Source of the DNA: Actinomycetota bacterium
Lineage (GTDB): Bacteria; Actinomycetota; Actinomycetes; Nanopelagicales; Nanopelagicaceae
DNA length: 36,117 bases
Assembly (NCBI GenBank): GCA_016870365.1
Contig: VGBW01000012.1
Span: 1 to 36,117 of the forward strand
Reading direction: 5' to 3'
Numbering within the stretch: position 1 is the stretch's first letter; each line of letters begins with the position of its first letter. This document shows, one piece after another, positions 33,863-36,117 of the stretch. Below the pieces are notes generated by a model that saw only the letters and a list, made by a program, of their open reading frames with translations, searched no databases and had not been told where the DNA came from. Position numbers and translations under genes: made by a program.

Positions 33863-35194
33863 GTGTCAGAACGGGTGCCCCAGGGGGCTAGTAAGCGCAG
33901 CGCCAAGATGGCCAGCATCCCCCTCTCCCTTGTAGGTCGTGGGGCTCTAGGTCTTGGTCGCCAGTTAACTGGCCAATCGCCTGATTTTGCCTTCGCAGAT
34001 CTCCAAGAAAAAACTGCCGAGCAGATCTTTAAAGTCTTGGGAGAGCTTAAGGGCGGGGCGATGAAATTTGGCCAGGCACTCTCTGTCTTTGAAGCAGCCC
34101 TCCCGGAAGAGATCGCCAGGCCCTATCGCCAGACCTTAGTGAAGTTGCAAGAGGCTGCTCCCCCGCTTCCGGCAAGAGTGGTTCATAAAGTATTGGCAAG
34201 AGAATTGGGCGAGCATTGGAGAGATAACTTCGCAGACTTTAACAATACCCCAGCAGCCTCTGCCTCAATCGGTCAGGTTCATAAAGGAACCTGGAAGGAT
34301 GGCAGAGCAGTTGCGGTAAAGATCCAATACCCTGGAGCGAAAGAGGCTCTGATCTCTGACCTCAACCAGATCCAACGCTTTGCCAAGATATTCCAATTGG
34401 TCCTTCCTGGCGTTGAGATGAGACCATTGCTGGAGGAGCTCAAGGCGCGAATTATTGAAGAGGTTGATTACCGCTATGAGGCAAGTGCGCAGAGCGCCTG
34501 CTTTAGGGCCTTTGAATTTGATAGCGACATTGCAATTCCCGAAGTCATCATGGCAACGGATCGAGTCCTGGTAAGCCAGTGGTTAGAGGGAACTCCGCTC
34601 TCAAAGGTAATTGCCGATGGCAGTCAAGAGGAGCGAAATAGCGCCGGCATTCGCCTCGCTCGTTTTCACTTCACCGCTCCCATGAGAGCAGGCCTATTAC
34701 ACGCCGATCCCCATCCTGGAAACTTCAGAGTCTTAGGAGATGGCCGCCTTGGAGTTCTAGATTTTGGGGCTTGCAATCGCTTGCCTAATGGATTCCCAGA
34801 GCCCTTCAAGCGTCTGCTTCGAAATGCCCTAGAGGGAGATGCGATTGCTCTGTATGACGGCTTCAAGGAAGATGGATTCATCCTGCCTGATGTAGAGGTA
34901 GACCCTGAATTAGTATTGGACTACCTGCTGCCTCTAGTTGAACCTCTAAGAACCGATTACTTTGCCTATAGCCGCGATTGGCTCAGGGCCCAGAGCGTTC
35001 GAGTGGGGGATCCTAGGAACCCAACTGCAAAGATAGGTCTTCAACTAAATCTTCCCCCTGAGTATGTATTGATACACCGCGTCACATTGGGAACTACCGG
35101 AATCTTCTGTCAACTAAGGGCCGAGGGAAACTTTAGGGATGAAGCCCTCTCCTGGTTCCCTGAGATAACTCCCAGCCATCTGCAAAGAGGCTGA
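33863..35194 (+). CDS. ABC1/ADCK (UbiB/AarF)-family atypical kinase
   Basis: The 443-residue product has the family's N-terminal KxGQ motif (KGGAMKFGQALS) and the AxAS loop in ASASIGQVHKG. The ATP-site Lys lies in VAVKIQYPG, and Glu in EEVDYRYEA. The metal-site HADPHPGN carries Asp282, and DFG is at 300-302. Members are ATP-binding proteins linked to quinone or lipid metabolism and, in Mycobacterium (Rv3197), to macrolide tolerance. The start is a GTG at 33863 without an SD. TAGATA near 33846-33851 could be a -10 giving a leaderless message. Confidence 0.9.
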   Translation: MSERVPQGASKRSAKMASIPLSLVGRGALGLGRQLTGQSPDFAFADLQEKTAEQIFKVLGELKGGAMKFGQALSVFEAALPEEIARPYRQTLVKLQEAAPPLPARVVHKVLARELGEHWRDNFADFNNTPAASASIGQVHKGTWKDGRAVAVKIQYPGAKEALISDLNQIQRFAKIFQLVLPGVEMRPLLEELKARIIEEVDYRYEASAQSACFRAFEFDSDIAIPEVIMATDRVLVSQWLEGTPLSKVIADGSQEERNSAGIRLARFHFTAPMRAGLLHADPHPGNFRVLGDGRLGVLDFGACNRLPNGFPEPFKRLLRNALEGDAIALYDGFKEDGFILPDVEVDPELVLDYLLPLVEPLRTDYFAYSRDWLRAQSVRVGDPRNPTAKIGLQLNLPPEYVLIHRVTLGTTGIFCQLRAEGNFRDEALSWFPEITPSHLQRG

Positions 35195-35202
35195 ATGGCC
35201 TG

Positions 35203-35231
35203 CTAACCCTGCTTTAGGCAGGGCGGGTTAG
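35203..35231. terminator. Possible bidirectional hairpin between convergent genes
   Basis: CCCTGC (35207-35212) and GCAGGG (35218-35223) form a six-pair stem with a five-base loop, and CTAA/TTAG flank it. It overlaps the last codons of the minus-strand nuclease gene. No T-tract follows on either side, so intrinsic termination is uncertain. Confidence 0.3.
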
Positions 35232-35970
35232 TCAAAACCCTCAAGATCGCCTCCTTTTCAGCCCTAGTCAACCAGAGGCCATATTTTGCTTTCACCTCTA
35301 CCTGTCTTGAGACATAATCACAACGAAAAGATTTATTAGGTGGCAGCCAGGTAGCAGCATCACCATCACCTTTCTGGGTATTGAGAGAGCCCTTTACTGC
35401 CAGGAGATTTAGCGGATCATTTGCAAAGTTCTTTCTAGTTGCAATGCCCGCCTTAAAGATCCCAGTCTGCCAGGCATTGGAAAGGGCTACAAGATGATCT
35501 ATTTGAACTAGAGCGCCAGCCTTCTCGCCTCTTTGAAAGTAGATGCTCTCACCAGAGAATGGATCGACTAGTACTCCACTTTCCACCACACAATCCTTGG
35601 TCTTTGCTCTAAAAGAAATTTGCGATAAATCTCTCTTTAGGATGTCGTTTCTGGTATCACAGCCATTTCCGTCCACATCTGCCCAAGCAGGTCCAAAGCC
35701 AGATCTTGAATAGCCGGTCTTTGGCGCTCGCCCTTTGACCGCCAGAGTTTCAATCGCCTTTATCGGATCGAATTCGGCCCCATGGGCTGAAGGGAGTGCG
35801 ATTACATTTAGCTGATATCTAAAGCTTGGCGAAGTTAGCGATAGTGAATTTATGGCAACGCTTCCAAGGAGAACAGATGCAATAGCAGTGGATGAAAAGA
35901 TTTCTCCGTATTTGCCAGTTCTTGCTGACCTAAATAGGCCAGAGAGAGCTTCTTGCCATTGGGAGATCAT
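35203..35970 (-). CDS. Secreted or membrane-anchored DUF1524 (GmrSD C-terminal type) HNH nuclease
   Basis: The 255-residue product has a hydrophobic stretch (about 24-46) that is either an anchor or a signal. The exported domain follows. The His-Asn-His metal-finger core is visible as QIDHLVALSNAWQTG (Asp158, His159), then NDPLNLLAVKGSLNTQKGDGDAATWLP. Two Cys (104 and 127) may form a disulfide, consistent with export. The family also occurs as secreted nucleases in Streptomyces and Mycobacterium, perhaps for nutrient scavenging. ATG 35970 is the first start. It is convergent with the ABC1 kinase gene. Confidence 0.88.
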   Translation of the reverse strand: MISQWQEALSGLFRSARTGKYGEIFSSTAIASVLLGSVAINSLSLTSPSFRYQLNVIALPSAHGAEFDPIKAIETLAVKGRAPKTGYSRSGFGPAWADVDGNGCDTRNDILKRDLSQISFRAKTKDCVVESGVLVDPFSGESIYFQRGEKAGALVQIDHLVALSNAWQTGIFKAGIATRKNFANDPLNLLAVKGSLNTQKGDGDAATWLPPNKSFRCDYVSRQVEVKAKYGLWLTRAEKEAILRVLTNPPCLKQG

Positions 35971-36000
35971 GGCTTCATTCTCATCTATTGGGCTAGGAAA

Positions 36001-36029
36001 TTGGTATCTAAGCCAGTACTGGTTATAGT
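36001..36029 (+). promoter_or_regulatory. Promoter of tRNA-Lys
   Basis: TTGGTA (36001-36006) and TATAGT (36024-36029) are exactly 17 bases apart, close to the housekeeping sigma consensus. The expected start near 36036 gives a 5' leader of about 24 bases before the tRNA. The spacer contains the palindrome CCAGTACTGG. Confidence 0.7.
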
Positions 36030-36059
36030 GTCCCCGCTTGATCGTTTGCAGTGATCAGC

Positions 36060-36117
36060 GGGTTGTTAGCTCAGATGGTAGAGCAGGTGACTCTTAATCA
36101 CCGGGTCGGGGGTTCGA
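36060..36117 (+). tRNA. tRNA-Lys (anticodon CTT), truncated by the right edge
   Basis: The 5' acceptor half GGGTTGT, D arm TAGCTCAG-ATGGTAGAGC and anticodon arm with loop ACTCTTAAT, anticodon CTT, are present. The sequence ends inside the T arm (GGGGGTTCGA), so the 3' acceptor strand cannot be checked. Confidence 0.93.

Noticed and set aside
36012..36021. Palindrome CCAGTACTGG in the tRNA-Lys promoter spacer
   Set aside because: A five-base-arm palindrome can occur by chance and there is no second copy to suggest an operator.

Overview
The window looks like a compact actinobacterial chromosome segment. The evidence is a fused Kgd-type 2-oxoglutarate enzyme, a SigR/RsrA-type sigma and anti-sigma pair, UPF0182, a PDZ-Lon protease, DUF2342, DUF5679, a group II truncated haemoglobin, EttA, and an initiator tRNA with a C1:U72 end. 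Base composition is near 50% GC by eye (not computed). Genes are packed tightly, many stops and starts overlap, convergent genes overlap at their 3' ends, and no gene-free stretch exceeds 300 bases. This fits a streamlined freshwater lineage such as Nanopelagicales (acI), but that placement is inference. I see no insertion sequence, prophage or CRISPR array.

Layout. 1-1440: a collagen-like secreted protein, cut by the left edge on the minus strand, diverges from a small secreted Ala/Lys-rich protein that ends in a strong terminator. 1456-6575: rpiB, trmB (minus), pepN, a small membrane protein and an HNH protein (both minus), and a minimal MscS-like channel. 6557-11933 (minus): a coupled operon read ettA, hotdog thioesterase, GH13 alpha-glucosidase, MFS transporter, truncated haemoglobin. 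11996-14289: tRNA-Arg(TCT), orn, a degenerate GGDEF mini-protein, a membrane protein and an SDR. 14405-18471: kgd and a convergent FlK-like thioesterase. 18500-20279 (minus): SRAP protein, then sigR and rsrA-like genes behind what looks like a sigR-autoregulated promoter. 20323-25622: the aroA-rsgA-hisN-copA operon. 25647-25723: initiator tRNA. 25770-35194: UPF0182, PDZ-Lon and a small membrane protein (minus), diverging from DUF2342, a YgjP-like metalloprotease, a DUF5679 zinc ribbon, a ThiF/E1-like protein and an ABC1-family kinase. 35203-36117: a secreted DUF1524 nuclease and a tRNA-Lys(CTT) cut by the right edge.

From memory, three blocks resemble Mycobacterium tuberculosis neighbourhoods: rpiB/pepN/HNH/glbO/aglA/ettA near Rv2465c-Rv2477c, sigH/rshA/SRAP/aroA/rsgA near Rv3221A-Rv3228, and UPF0182/PDZ-Lon/DUF2342/E1-like/ABC1 near Rv3193c-Rv3197. 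Most of the window is therefore vertically inherited core genome. The parts that known function does not explain are the last block, the degenerate GGDEF protein, the collagen-like protein, and a structured non-coding element at 31480-31552. A near-perfect SigR promoter sits before sigR, and a look-alike lies upstream of the DUF2342 gene. The second site might tie the uncharacterised block to thiol stress, but this is untested.
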